Source: Aquatica leii (taxonomy: Eukaryota; Arthropoda; Insecta; Coleoptera; Lampyridae). From it: 64,000 bases of DNA. Both the position numbers and the translations under genes were made by a program. The stretch is taken from contig CM069435.1 in NCBI GenBank assembly GCA_035610365.1, forward strand, positions 6,908,001 through 6,972,000, in the 5' to 3' direction. This document shows, in pieces, positions 1 to 12,049 of the stretch. Positions within the stretch are counted from its first letter, which is position 1. Each line of letters begins with the position of its first letter. The notes beneath the pieces are model-generated. The model worked only from the letters and a program-made list of their open reading frames with translations. It made no database searches and had not been told where the DNA came from.

Positions 1-611
1 CTGCACCTAGAATACTAGTTATTTGTGTTTTTTTATTTTTTTATTATATATGTATGCATTCTTATTTTTGAAAAGTGTAATAAACCTTGTTCATTACATT
101 ACGTAGGTAATATTGTGTTTGTTTCCAACACCCTCCGATAATTGCAAGATTTGCGATAACTGTGAATTTTATTTAGTTTTCTAGGTGTACGTCAAATTAT
201 ATGCCAGGAGTTGCCTTTTATAGAAAGCAACTGAGGAATTTACGTATGGCGTCAATAGGGCCTTTGTGTAAGATTTCGCAATCGTTTCATTTTTAGCTAT
301 TATTTTATATTCATTATTTTTGAGATATACGTTTCCAAATATTTTTAACTCTTTAATTTTTTTGTGGTAATTTAATGTTTATTTGCAGTGTATTACACAG
401 GAACAGGTATCTACTTTGAGTTGGAAAGTAATTGATTTGTAAAACTCTCTTTGATAAATTCTTCTAGATACTTTCTTGCTTGTTTGTCCTGACAATATGT
501 TGAAATCTTCATGAACATCTGAGTTTTGTTAAGCATGTTTATCAAATAATTCTTACACACATTGTGAGTGATTTTTCGTTTTTTTTCCGTTGAAATAACT
601 AAAAATTCTTT
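1..611. other. Non-coding AT-rich stretch
   Basis: No open frame, repeat boundary or RNA gene could be recognised here. The right edge passes into the Penelope 3'-end relic. Confidence 0.5.
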
Positions 612-836
612 TAATATTAATCGATACTCTAGTTTTCCTTTACCGGAGATTTATCAGTCGGAGGCAGCTCTATAAAAGCGAGACTTCAATGCGCAATCAA
701 TCAGTTTATTCCGGGCTTTAAAGATGTCTTCTGCGACGTCTGATAAAAACTTGTGTGATAACGAGATCATGAGTATTATTCAGAATGGAAAAGTGTAGTA
801 CGAATTCAATGGAAACCTGAATTTTACTATATTGTA
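612..836 (+). repeat. Penelope-like element (PLE) 3'-end relic with TATA/Inr block
   Basis: This stretch aligns by eye with 21,590-21,806, the 3' end of the PLE at 20.7-21.8 kb. Shared blocks include the TATAAAAGCGAGA region, the GCGCAATCAA block, CAGAATGGAAAA and GGAAACCTGAATT. It is diverged and has no coding capacity of its own. It holds TATAAAAG at 671-678 and TCAGT at 701-705, with the Inr A 32 nt after the first T of the TATA box, which is canonical arthropod core-promoter spacing. The relic lies 21 kb from its relative, so this is a dispersed family. Confidence 0.75.
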
Positions 837-2200
837 ATTTGGCTACGCTTTGTCTTATATTAAAAACTATCTTTTTTTGATTGAGAATATGACTTAATGT
901 AAATGTTTGACTTTTTTCTTACTAACCACAGCTTTATTGGTTATACTTTATACACGTGTTCAAACTACAAGCTAATGGAGTGATAAACAAATATTATGTT
1001 ACGGTTTGATTAACTTTGTTTCCTTAGTTACTAATTTGTTGTAACAGAAAATTCAATCGAGAAATGAATTTATTTTTGTTTCGTTGTTAATTTAATATTC
1101 TCAAACATTTTATTTGTTTTTCAGCATGGAATTGAGTTCGAGTGTTGTTGACTTACCAGGTTCAAGGTAAGTTGTTTGTTAAATTATTGTATTATCATTT
1201 TCATGTTAATTTTAAACAAATACAACATTTATATTATTTCATTCTTTGTAAAATTTTAGTAAAATTATATTTATTCAATTTAACATTAACCTACAAGGAA
1301 ACAGAAAACAAAAAAGATTTAGCGAAAATTAAAAACTTAATTAAATTAAATATTTTTGTTTGTAAAAATTTACTCAAATTTTGCAATTTTCATAAAGTGA
1401 AATACTAAACATTAGTGTTAAATATTTTTATTTATCTTTAAAAATAACAAGCTAAAAAATTAATATTAAAATAATTCTGTTTAAACATACATTTTATATT
1501 GTTTACGTATTTATTTACATATTTTTTTACTGTTTATTTTGATTAGTAGATACTTTAAGCCGTCTTTTATCTTTGACTCTTTGGCATTATGAATTTTAAA
1601 ATGTCATCAGTAGATTAAAATTTAAACAACAAAAGGTTTAATTTAGTAAAAACAATATAATTGATATTACTGTTTAATATTGTGTAATAATATATTATAA
1701 ATAAACAGTTGTCAATAGCGAACTGTAGTCATAACTGACTTGGTTGTCACGAATGGCGCATTTCTAAAAATTTAAATATAAATCCTTACGTTTTTGTACC
1801 TTTATGCCATTAATATAAAGTAACATTTATTTATATAAAGTTAGTATTATCTAATTAAAATACTTTTTAGATGTTTTTTAAAACCTGGAATTTAGTGCTC
1901 ATTTTACCGCACTCTAGAAGATTTTACAATACTGTCATACAACAATGTGCGTAAAAATCTAGTTACATTTGATGTACCAAGAATTATAAAATGCCCAATA
2001 AGTTTTTGCTGTTAAAAAATCTTAAAATCTGCAGTAAATTTGATTATTGTATAAATATCTAACTGCTAACACTTTTAAAGTGTCTGTTTAATAGTTTTTT
2101 TTACATTTTATTTGTGTTTTTTAATTTGATTTTTATATGTACTATATATCTAACCGCAATTTCTATTCTAATTATTGGCACACGCACACACAAAAAAACC
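837..2200. other. Non-coding AT-rich stretch
   Basis: Very AT-rich. The one longish frame (1142-1408, 88 codons) is low-complexity Leu/Lys/Phe/Asn sequence expected by chance and resembles no family I know. Confidence 0.45.
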
Positions 2201-2470
2201 TACGAGGGATGTCCGGTTCTTAAGGTACATTTGTAAATTACAGACATAATACCTTATTTTATTATATCATATTATACATCTTTCATTAATGAAACATATA
2301 CTGCTTTTCAATCCTTGTTAAGGCATTTATCCCAGCGATGCACAAACTTCTGTATACTCTCTTCGTAAAAGGTGCGATTTAAACTTCTAAAACGTTACCG
2401 GAAGAAAAATGAAATCTTTTAAAATTTGACAGGGAACCACGAAAAGTGGGCGTGTCGAGGATAAATCTTA
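2201..2470 (-). mobile_element. Mariner-like element relic (transposase C-terminus)
   Basis: TACGAGGGATGTCCG at 2201 resembles a mariner inverted-repeat end. On the minus strand the adjoining DNA (about 2390 to 2283) reads FYEESIQKFVHRWDKCLNKD, which fits the C-terminal pattern of mariner transposases (an aromatic/Glu-rich start, then RW-KC and a short tail). No catalytic part remains and the partner repeat was not found. The call rests on about 35 codons and one terminus, so it is tentative. Confidence 0.4.
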
Positions 2471-4494
2471 TACTGGAAAATTATTAATATACCAAGTTTT
2501 TAACATAACATGTTTTTAATAAATTTAACTAAATAGTAATAAAATTACTTTTGATTAAAATTTTTTAATCGATCAATAAAAATTGAAAAGCTTTTAATAT
2601 ACCCACAGAACAGTAAAATTGCGTTTAATTTAGCATTTAAAAAAGTAATTAGAAATTAAGTACGCCGATTATTTTTTATTAATTCCTGAAAAGTTTTACT
2701 CATTAACCATTTACGATTTTCATTTTTCTACAATAACTACTAGAATTTTATGCGCGATGTCCGTAAACTTTTCTATTACTAAAGTGCAGGATAACATCTT
2801 AAAAGTTTTAGAAAAGCTTTTAGAAAATATACTAATACTTTCTTGAAAATTTAATTATTGTATAAAAGCTTTTAATGACACGAATGTTTCCACGTTATTA
2901 TACTCGAAAGCAAACATTTATACGCTAATTAACTTCCAGCATTTTCACCACACACATCTATCAGAGTTTCCAGGTTTTAGATGGTTTTAGTTGGTATTAG
3001 AGAAACGTTTTCATTAAACTTAAAGCAGCAAATGCACTAAGCATCCCCGCAAATTATTCCCTACCGGTTGCAATAATTAATGCACTCTGTAAGCTAAAGT
3101 GGCCCTTAGCTGCTTTTTCCCCGGAAGAAAAGCAGACTGAACTGTTGCTATCACCGGTCTATGGGGGGTTCTCTTTACCAGCCACAGATAATGACCGGCA
3201 AACCACAGGCTACTACCGACAACAAACAGAACGATGACAGGCTATTATGGTACATACACATTGTTTAAAAGCAATGCACAACCGCACCTTATTTAATTAA
3301 AGTCAACCCTAAAACCGCAGACGAGACTTTTAAAAAATGCTTACCCTCATTCATATTTTTTTTCTCTCTAAAATTAAATAAGCACATAGTAATCGAAAAT
3401 TAGCTAAATATAAATTTTATTTACTTTTAACTTAATATAAATTGATGTAAGTTTTTATGTTTACTGTATGAAAAGAAGCAATGTTTGTTACATCTGTTTT
3501 AATTTATAATTAAGGTTTTTTATGGTCTTTAACTGTTGAATTCTCTGAAGCGTGTGTTTTTGTGCTCGTAAAAATGTCTTTATCAGTTTTTACGTTACAT
3601 AATAATCAACAGTGAAAGATTTATAAGATTGTGTGAAAGTTTTAATGCGTGTTTTTTTTATTCTCGGCAAAAATGCAGCATTGCGGCTGTCGTACAGTAA
3701 TTTTGCCAAAAACGTTTTATGCTAAAAGTTAGAAATTTTCTATAGTTGCCCTTTATTGTTACGGTTATTTTAAAAACCAAACGTAAAGATTAAAGTTTAC
3801 TGCATGGATCTTATTATTTGAATTTTTATGTTATCTTATTTAAAAATGTTACATACAGTGTATATAATTGTTGTTTCTGTTATAAGTATGCACCTATTAT
3901 AATAATGCCATATTTGTGTTTAAAAAAATGCATTTTATTTGTGTCCGTATATTTTGGATACAGAATAATGATGCACCAAAAGTTATCTAAGAAATGTCTT
4001 TTAAAATGAGTAAAATTACTATTAGTTAATCAAAAGTTAATCTATTGTAAAAGTGTGATTTTTTGGTTCTACTAGCTCCTATACATGGTAAATATTAAAA
4101 ACAAATTTAAAAAAATGGAATTAATAACTGTGTTGGTAAATAAATTAGAAAAATCCGCGAGAGACGAGACAAGAACAACTAGCAAACACTAAACTATGAA
4201 ATAAAGAGCGCGGAAACAAAACAAAAACAACTATTACTCTAAAATATTGAAAAAAAATTGAAAATCATGCAGTTACAAATCAACCTGCTAACCTCTTTCA
4301 AAAATTAAAATTTTAAACCAAAAACTTAGACGATCAAAGATCAAAACGCGCAAACAAAAACAGACATGCACAACATAACGGAAACATGAACAATTATACT
4401 TTAGAAATCAAAATTAACAAGAAATCACATACACAATGAACAACTACAATAAAGAACCCGATATAATAATAAACAAATAGCATCTGCTATAAAC
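2471..4494. other. Non-coding stretch with a more balanced-composition island
   Basis: No gene recognised. From about 2,960 to 3,260 composition becomes markedly less AT-rich, with CCGG and GGGG words but no frame. The open frame at 3818-4009 is AT-rich and uninformative. Confidence 0.45.
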
Positions 4495-5480
4495 AAATTG
4501 AGATCAAGGAAGGTTTTTGGGTTAGATCCAATAACAGCCGAGTGTTTATAGCCATCTACAAAAAATGCAGCATTATTAAATAGGAAAACCACCGACCAAT
4601 TGCATTAAGACCACACCTGCAAGATTCTTCTTCACATATTTAACGACTCAAAACCTATCCAAATTTATAAGATAATAAGAAGAGCCACAGAAAACTTCTC
4701 AATCATCAAACAAAAAATAACCGACACCAACCGATCACACGATCTTGTTCAGAATGTTACGAAAGAAAACTATAAAACAGAGCGGGTAGAAAGAAAAACT
4801 CTAAATTAAGATTGCAACTAAGCATATCTAAAATAAAGATTTTGATTATAGTCAGACGACGTAACAACCGACCCGACATAAAACAAATAAACAATTACGA
4901 AGAGTACGACAATACACATATCTGGAGTCACTAATAACAAATGACAGTTTAAAAAAAAATCAGGAAGAGATGTGAAATGACCAGAACGACTATGAAAAAA
5001 TTAACAAGAATATGAAAAGACAACATATCGAAGAAACGAAAATGCATTTTGGTACAATGCTTAATCTTTCTTGTATTAACACACGGCAGCAGATTTTGTA
5101 CTCTCAAACTAAAAAAGAAGAAGAAATATGTTGGAACAGAAATGTTCTGTTAGCAAAAAATGATAAACATCTCATGAACAGTACATTGATCAAATATTTT
5201 AATACTCCAAAAGCTTAACATTAATAAACGACGAACGAGCAAAATTCAACTCAAGACACTATATAAGATACTTTAAACATATTATGAAAAAAAAACCTGA
5301 CAACGTGGCAAAATTAGTAATACAGGGGAAAGCAGAAAAAAAATTGAGCTACCAGATGGGTAGATGAAATTACAAAGATAACCGCACTGTCTCACTTACA
5401 ATCAAAGCTCAAGGCCAAGCAAAATGGAGAACAGTAGTTCAAGATGCCGCAGTGGCCACTACATTCCTTACAATTATGGA
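4495..5480 (+). pseudogene. RTE-like LINE reverse transcriptase, 3' part, decayed
   Basis: Several frames pieced together give the C-terminal half of a non-LTR ORF2. Near 4,500 is RKVFGLDPITAECL, matching the RT block with a conserved G-D-I-x-x-E pattern. Around 4,840-4,990 come the KI-x-I/SRRRN-like thumb region and degenerate continuations. At 5,110-5,260 is the typical LINE tail with ISWTxHxSN, then KINKRRT, LKTLYK and HIMKKKPDN. At 5,400-5,450 is the terminal RW-x-x-V-x-DAA segment. Many stops and frameshifts break it and no 5' endonuclease was seen. The protein would have copied its own RNA at a nicked target site. The exact clade is uncertain. Confidence 0.6.
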
Positions 5481-7080
5481 ATTGAATCTCTTTAAAACAT
5501 TGTCAGAAAGAAATACAGCATTCTACGTTAGAGGTAGAAGTGAAAGTACGAAACAAAAAAAACTAAACAACAAGATAAGCGGTGCTGTTTGTGCAAAATA
5601 CACATCCAGATCCGGTTGTTTACTTATTCTCTGTAAGTTGTTGCACGTAGGTTTTGTTCGAAGTCTACAAATTCCATTTGCGTAACAATGTATCTTAATG
5701 ACGGTTTGTCCGTTTAAATAAAAAAATATTGAAACTACGCAAAACTGAAACAGCTACCTAATCTCACCGTAAAAATTGAAAACGAGTTTTAGCTGTACCA
5801 TGAACGTCTAACTTACTAAAACAAAATGTATACATGAAGTCCTTTTTATAAAACATGAATATTGAATCTACAAGTTTTAGTGACAAATTTTGTGATGGTT
5901 GTGTTTTGCGTAAAATTGTCTTTTAAAAATTGTTCTTGCAGAACGCAAAATCTAGGTAAAATTGCACACGCTGATGCAAACGGGCCAATGAGAACCGAGT
6001 GTTTAGGCAGAGAATACTACTTCAAGGGTGATTATAGCAAATTTGGACGCATTCTCTTTCTGTGCTACAAAAATGAAGAATGTAGCTAGAATAAAAAATC
6101 ACACTGTATACGTGCTATGATGCGATGAAGATGGCGATTTTGACAATCAAAAGGTAACAAAAGTTTTGTCCAGCTAAAGAATTAAACAACACATTATATT
6201 CCAAAACAGAACGGATCTGCAAAGCGTGAAATGCCAGCAAGCTCACACAGTCGCTTAGAACCGAGGCTTTTGTTACGTACAAAAATTTCATAACGTAATA
6301 CCCTGTATATTGGTTAAATTAAAATTAGATTACGGTTTTGACGCCCTCTGTCGATTTTTCTTTTGACTGTCATTTTCTGTCAAGACGTTAAACTGACAAC
6401 TACGTAAAATGGTCGGTGCTATGGAATAATTTAAGTATGGCTTGTTTCTATTAAATTATAATTTCACTGCGCCGTTAAATTAATTTATCCATCACGGGGT
6501 AAGCTATTTACATCCGTTTTGTTAGGATTCTTTGGTAATTTCTTTCTTAAATCGATAGCCGTTCCGCCACGCTTTGGCTGCATGTTTCGATTTAATAACG
6601 AACAATGAGGGATTAATATCGATAAATACCTTCACTAAACGATTAGTATTCTGGAAGGAACATTATTCACACCGAAAACGAAGTCTCGACCAGCATTTGC
6701 CTCCGAGATGTTACGTCAGTCGATTGCGATAACCACCTTTTAATAATTGCGAGGAGCAGCATTTGATACATTGGGTTCTTATATCTAATTTCTTGTAGTA
6801 ATAACCATTTTGTAGATTTCTACTTTTGTGAGTCATTTGGTTGATACGATTTGGTATTCATAATTATATTAGGCCTACTCAACAAGAAAAACGTTTTCTT
6901 CGGACAAGTACTAGGTTGCGGGTAAGTTTTTTTTAATTATTATGTCGCTGTCAAAGAGGGTCACTCACGAAAAGAAGTTTTACTTAGAAAAGATCTGGCG
7001 CCTTTAAATATTATTCACTTCAACTTCTCCTATCTCCGACTGTGTGAGTTGGCCGCGGAAGGCTCGTAAGACCTATAAGC
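5481..7080. other. Non-coding stretch
   Basis: Open frames at 5452-5685 and 5862-6089 resemble no known protein. ATACCCTGTATA at about 6,298 looks like the terminus of many insect mariner-type MITEs, but no partner was found. The segment at 6,530-6,760 is less AT-rich than its surroundings and lacks frames. Confidence 0.4.
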
Positions 7081-7300
7081 TTGTACCACTTTCAATTTAT
7101 TTTTTGAATCGGACCGATATACTGTCAGTAATAGATAAGCCACTATTTGAACTATGGTACAGCAAACAAATTAAAACAGTCGATCATTTAAACGTGTTTG
7201 GAATAGAATGTTACATGCACATTGTTGGTTATGTAAATTATAAATACAGAAACTGTATCTTGTCAATCAACATAACTTTATCTGATCTGTTAAGCTCATC
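7081..7300 (+). pseudogene. Ty1/Copia integrase C-terminal scrap
   Basis: The frame opening at 7044 contains FLNRTDILSVIDKPLFELWY, then a short linker, HLNVFGIECYMHI, and later VGYVNYKYRNC. This is the order and spacing of the Copia integrase end (LNRT, P-ELW, HL-FG-x-CYVHI, then the G-Y block after the core). Several residues between the CYVHI and GY blocks are missing. The frame runs to 7460, but residues after about 7,300 are not recognisable. It is the only Copia trace seen in the window. It is non-functional, since no catalytic core is present. Confidence 0.6.
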
Positions 7301-8361
7301 TGCTAATGAAGGAACACTACAGGTTCAAGTTCTTGATGAAATAGTGAATGATTACCAAACCAGCAAAAATAAAGATGACTTTGCAAAAGCACTACGAAAA
7401 AGAACCCGAGTGGTTGAAAAAAGGCAAGCGAATATTGAAGTGTATCAAGCACATTCTTAGATTTGGAATCTTGTACTGAAGCAATTGTCTTAGGAGTGTC
7501 TTGCGAGGTAAGGTACAAAATGTTAAGACGTTTTCTTGAGGTAAATTTGAGTCGAAAATGTCTATATAAATATGGTTTACAAATGCTTTCTTTCTTTCCT
7601 GCAAAAAAAGATGTAAGAGAGGATGTTTGGAAGAATAGTTCTAAGGAATAAGAATAAGAATTTAAGCGAGGCCAGTTTCTTGACCACGTGGGAATGTTGT
7701 AGTTTGTGCTACCAAATGTCTAGGCCATAGGTGAGCATGAGTATAACTGCCCTATTAAAGGAGTTTTAAAGAAACGTCTACATATTTTTTTAATATTATG
7801 TTGTCATAAAACCACTTTGAAGTGATATGTACACGTTTGTAGTGATTTCCTAGCATGCTATGTTTTTTTCGAAATTTTTTTCTTCGATTTCATTAAGATA
7901 TAACCGAAATTTGCTTAATTATGTTGTAATATTGACTAACACATATGTATTTGTGCGCCTCGATATCGGTTTCCCCTTTAGTAAATCAGTAAAAATTATT
8001 GTTTTTAACGTATTTTGTTTTGCATTCAAGATATGAAATTTTTTCTTAAAAAAATCGTCACAGACTAAACTAAAGTTATATTTGTGAATTTATTCTAAAC
8101 TATAAATAAAATATCTAATAAACTGTTGATGTGAGAAAATTTATTATTTTTCTCTATAAGAAGCTGCATAAATAATTCGAACAATTTACATACGTACAAA
8201 ATTATATAAGGAAAACTGTTAAAAATGGCGGATACACCCACTTCCGGTTTCTTTATCAGACTTATTTTTTTATAGAACCGAGAGAATATCGAAAGCCAGC
8301 TCTATACCAAATTTTAAGTTACTAGGACTTTTCGTTCGACAGTTGTGGTGGGTACATCGTT

Positions 8362-8396
<35 letters not shown>

Positions 8397-8721
8397 CAAA
8401 GGAACACACCGACACACATACAGACACCCAAAATTTTTTTGTAAAACTTACATTTTTTACTTTTCCTTATAGGAAAGTAAAAATGAGGCGTTACGTTTTT
8501 TTGCTTAACAACTTCAACGTCAAATTCCTTTGCCCAGCAAATTCAGTTTTGAATTTAAAGTTTAGATTATATACTTACATACAGTGATTCGTATATTTTT
8601 GCACAATAAACGAAATTATTAAGTGATTGAAGTTAACAAAATATTGAAAGATATAAAAAAACTTATTTGAAATATTTGAATAACAATGAATAATGAAAAG
8701 AGGGATCTGAAAAACACGTGA
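7301..8721. other. Non-coding stretch
   Basis: Nothing assignable except the CA microsatellite listed separately. The short frame at 7463-7651 may be residual Copia but cannot be supported. Confidence 0.4.
8361..8424. repeat. CA-rich microsatellite
   Basis: A run of ACACAC begins at 8,362 and continues, interrupted, as CACACACAAAGG, ACACACC and GACACACATACAGACACCC. The His/Thr-rich frame at 8345-8587 is only a translation of this repeat. Confidence 0.9.
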
Positions 8722-9040
8722 ATGCGGTTAATTAGTAAACGTATATCTCATTTTTATAAATTATACAAATTGTACACACGAAGAGCTGTTTATTATTTAG
8801 TGTATATATGTGATGTGAGCGAAATGTGCGCTGCGACATGCACTTTGCCTAATGGTAAAGAAACTGTTATGGTCACTGTTTATAGTATATCAGTAAATCA
8901 GAACGTTACAGACATAATAGATTTTCTCTACGAGACATGGTTAATATATACAGAAGGGGGATCAAAACTGTTACCATGAACTTCCACTCATACTTGGCGG
9001 AGATTTCAATATTGATTTTGATTTTAATTGATTTAAGCAA
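8722..9040 (+). pseudogene. Helitron-type endonuclease domain scrap
   Basis: The frame 8722-8979 ends with LPNGKETVMVTVYSISVNQ, then DIIDFLYETWLIYTEGGSKLL. After a one-base frame change comes LPLILGGDFNIDF (about 8,983-9,020). This matches the apurinic-like endonuclease domain carried by insect Helitron/Helentron proteins: an LPSG strand, Y-x-S-P-N-Q, L-Y-x-E-x-L-x-x-YT, then the GDFN metal-binding motif. Only this domain remains. No helicase or Rep motif was seen. It abuts an R1-like RT fragment on the opposite strand at about 9,040. A LINE endonuclease is an alternative, but the YT-x-x-G-x-x-LL block favours Helitron. Confidence 0.5.
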
Positions 9041-9180
9041 ACAACCATGTACTTAGTGCTGTCCACTGAAAACGTCAGTTTGTTGTTGCCAGCACAGCTT
9101 GTCACTAGGTTTAGGCACGTGTTGGATTTTACATCTAAGTCACGTCTAGAAATTGCGGACACCGTGATGTTATCCGTGCG
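9041..9180 (-). pseudogene. R1-like LINE RT thumb fragment
   Basis: The minus strand reads RRDLDVKSNTCLNLVTSCAG, then NNKLTFSVDSTKYMVV, which is the post-catalytic segment of R1/Jockey-group reverse transcriptases (a W-x-x-x-N-K-L-x-F-S-x-x-K-T-K-Y-M pattern; here W is C and K is S). It sits just left of the piggyBac copy, while endonuclease and ORF1 of an R1-like LINE lie right of that copy on the same strand. It may be the same LINE with the RT core deleted, or a second copy. Confidence 0.5.
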
Positions 9181-9189
9181 CTAAGCAAG

Positions 9190-11100
9190 TAGTTTAAAAC
9201 CAGATTCTACAAGATCGGCTCGAAAACTGAGTTTTGTGGACGACTTTGTCAGTCGTTTGGCATAAACAGAACGAGATACGTTTAAGAAAGAAGCTATCGA
9301 TCTGTTCGATAAATAACTACGAGGCCAGCAGGTATTCTCATAACGACGAGAGTTTCTATTATTGAGAGCCAGCATACGTTGTTGAATGCTCCAGATATGT
9401 CAAAATTGTAAGTCTGTACTTGGAGACGTTCGATTGTACATTGGTCATTAATCTACCTGGTTGTGCTTCGGGAACTGCTTCAGGACTTTTGTAATTTTGT
9501 AACGGTATCTCTGTTGGTAGGCTTATAATTTGTGCTCGAATTTTTAGTTGGTCTTGTACTAAATTCAGTGCTAAGTTTTTGATAAAGACTCATCTTGGAC
9601 AAAATTCATTTTGATTTGTCAACAAAATAACTCTTGAGTTGATGCCAGTCACATCCATCAAATTAAAAAAAAAATTACCATTGGCCATCTTCTTGTCGAT
9701 CTGCTGACGCTATAGATGGCACAAAGTTTGTCGACAACGTCTACTCCGGATTTAGTATCATTGTAAAACAATATTATTTCCGGTTTCTTCTCATTATTGT
9801 CCGAAATAACATTGGAAGAAACATGCATGCTGGAAAGCAAAACAGTTTTTCCTTGTTTTGGAACATATGAAACAAGAGTTTCATTTTTAGTGTAACCAAA
9901 AATGCTTCCGAAGCAAGGCCGATTTTTTGGGGACACAAAATTAGGAGGTAGCTCTTTTTTATTTTTTCGTATTGTTCCAACATATGACAACTTCTTTTTT
10001 TCGAGTTTCCGCACTAAGTTGACACTAGTGAACCGATTGTCAGCCGTGATATTTCGACCAGATTCAAAAATGGGTTCAGTCAATCTCATAACAATTGATT
10101 CTCCTGAATTCGGTTTATGAAACGGTCCTTGTGGTTGCTGTCCACAATATATCTCCATATTTGCCGTATAATATAATTTTGCATCACCCAAACAAAAAAT
10201 TTTCTTGCCATATTTTGATGGTTTAGATAGTACGCACTGCCTAAATGCACACTTTCCACGAAATCCAGGAAGCATTTCATCGATAGTCACATTTTGACCC
10301 AAATGGTAATTATTTTTGTAATTTATTATAAAAGTTGTAAAAATTTCTTTGACTGCTTCTAATTTATCAGTCTCATGCCATACTTCTCTTGTGTCTTTGT
10401 CATCAAACCTCAAACATCTAACAAAAAGTCTAAAACGTTTTTCAGACATTGTCATTCGAAATATATCTATTCCTAAACCGTCAGTAGCCCAAAAATCACT
10501 CAAGCGTTGATGGCCTCCTCGAAATACACCTGACAAATAAAGTAGCCCTAAAAACGCTCTTATTTCTGCAGGGTTTGTTGGTCTGCAGTTCCTTTCTCTG
10601 GCGAATCTTTCGCGAACGTTTTCGATGTGTTGATTTGTATATTGTAGTAATAAATTTAAAATATCTTCACTGAACATTAAATTCCAACAATCTATTTCAG
10701 TTTTTGCGTTTTTAGCAGCCTGTAACCTGGTAACTTCATCAAAATGTTATGAAGACGAGTTTTTGACAAAGGAAAGGGTTCTTTTTTCCATTGCGTCCCA
10801 TCTTTACCTGTAACAAATTCCCCAATATTTTCGATTTCTTAGAAATTTTAGTAAGATACCGAAAAAATTATTATCTTCTTGTTCTGGTTCTTCACTGTCT
10901 TCATCATCACTGATCTCATGATCGGTGTCTGTATCAACAGATCTTGCTTCAACTTGGTCTTCGGAATCTGACTCATCTGACTCTTCAAGATCTTCATTTT
11001 GTACATCTACGTTGGTTTCATCATCTTCATTCAACATTTCACGATGTAATTCTTCAATATCGTCCAGTTTAGAAAAATAGAAATACTTGTTGGTACTCAT
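9190..11100 (-). pseudogene. piggyBac transposase (PGBD-like), disrupted
   Basis: Cut-and-paste DDD transposase. The likely start is the ATG at 11098-11100, followed by an acidic N-terminus (many D/E, about residues 15-85), as usual in the family. After two frame changes near 10,830 and 10,700 the catalytic region is one open frame of 339 codons (10,677 to 9,658). It contains VTIDEMLPGFRGKC (first Asp), NITADNRFTS (second Asp) and NDTKSGVDVVDKL (third Asp), so all three catalytic positions are kept. Downstream, from 9,655 to 9,200, stops break the rest. A degenerate Cys-rich C-terminal finger can still be read (CWPRSYLSNRSIASFLN then VYAKR). The element must have been active once, but this copy cannot encode a full enzyme. 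Confidence 0.85.
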
Positions 11101-11440
11101 AGCAAAAAGTAACAAAAAAGGCACTAGTTCACAGTTTTTGGACACTCAAAACAACTTGCACGAACGAACTTTGCAAAAAGACCTAATAAAGTAGAATGAA
11201 TCTGTTTGTAACATGCATTGTCGCGCCGTATCTGGCAGGTACGTACCCGACCCTTTTGGGATTTTATGATGATAACAAAAGAAAAGAATGACCATCCGCT
11301 TTGCCCTTCTAAGAAACGTTTCAAAACATGTTGTTTAAGGAATACGTTAAATCTCAATGTCATAACATCAGAGTTTTTTTTAAATATTTGTAAACAAAGA
11401 GAGCATGTATCTCTTAGATACATGCGCGACTAACGAAGGG
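9190..11440 (-). mobile_element. piggyBac-family transposon 1
   Basis: The right end is well defined: the bases at 11421-11440 read inward as CCCTTCGTTAGTCGCGCATG and are followed by TTAA (11441-11444), the target used by all piggyBac elements. A perfect subterminal hairpin, CATGTATCT-CTT-AGATACATG, lies at 11404-11424. The matching left terminus could not be found, so the left end (about 9,190) is set by where the transposase C-terminus fades and LINE sequence begins. It was probably deleted. The insertion point lies inside the endonuclease region of an R1-like LINE. Confidence 0.8.
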
Positions 11441-11444
11441 TTAA
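11404..11444. repeat. piggyBac terminus, subterminal palindrome and TTAA target
   Basis: A perfect 9-bp-arm palindrome (11404-11424) runs straight into the terminal CGCGACTAACGAAGGG and TTAA. Subterminal repeats of this kind are transposase-binding sites in the family. The role here is inferred. Confidence 0.75.
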
Positions 11445-11965
11445 GTGACTAGAGAAGGTAAAACTTTGATGTGTTTCGTTGACAACACAGAGGTCACGCT
11501 CACCCACTAGGTTCTCCACGCATCGTCTGCGCTCGTCGGTCACCGGGAAATGCTAAAGCGGCAAATTTTAAATTAAAGCCACCTGCTATTATGATAGGAA
11601 CGTCTATTAGTCAAGAATTTTATCGAGGTGTTAGAATTGAATGCGTACATCTTAACTCGGCGGCTAATAAACACCGACGATTTCCAAGGAGGTGTTTCCC
11701 TCCGTAATCATAGATACTACAGTGCAGTAATTTGTTAAATGGGTGAGTGTAACCACTCCGACGAGCACGATTGAAAACAATAGCCGAGTAGTACCGTATA
11801 GAAGAGGATGCGGAAATTCTGTCAAAGGTTGCAGTCGCATCAGTAAACTTGTACCCTGAACCAGAACTAAACGCGTTCTTCTTTCTTGAGTTTTTGGTTC
11901 TTGGGTCAGTAAGATATCAGTGTCGTTCTAAAAGGAAAAATTTATATCTTCCAAAGTCGCAACTT
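11445..11965 (-). pseudogene. R1-like LINE ORF2 endonuclease domain, decayed
   Basis: Reading right to left in shifting frames, the minus strand gives a TDPRTKNSRKKNAFSSGSGY segment, then an IDVPIIIAGGFNLKFAA block, which corresponds to the P-x-I-I-x-GDFN-x-K-x-x-x-W metal-binding motif with Asp replaced by Gly. It continues to VENLVGERDLCVVNET and THQSF, the conserved end of the R1 endonuclease, and is cut at 11,444 by the piggyBac TTAA. This domain would nick the genomic target for reverse transcription. Several stops make it inactive. Confidence 0.6.
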
Positions 11966-12049
11966 GTAAATTGCAAAGATTCACTTGCGCAAACCTCAAA
12001 GTTAATTGAGTCTCCTTCTTGTCTATAATTTGTCAATCTTAGCATCAAG

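Noticed and set aside
8345..8587. His/Thr-repeat protein
   Set aside because: Translation of a CA microsatellite.
9192..9197. TTAA as the left piggyBac end
   Set aside because: No inverted match to the right terminus beside it, and TTAA is very common in this DNA.
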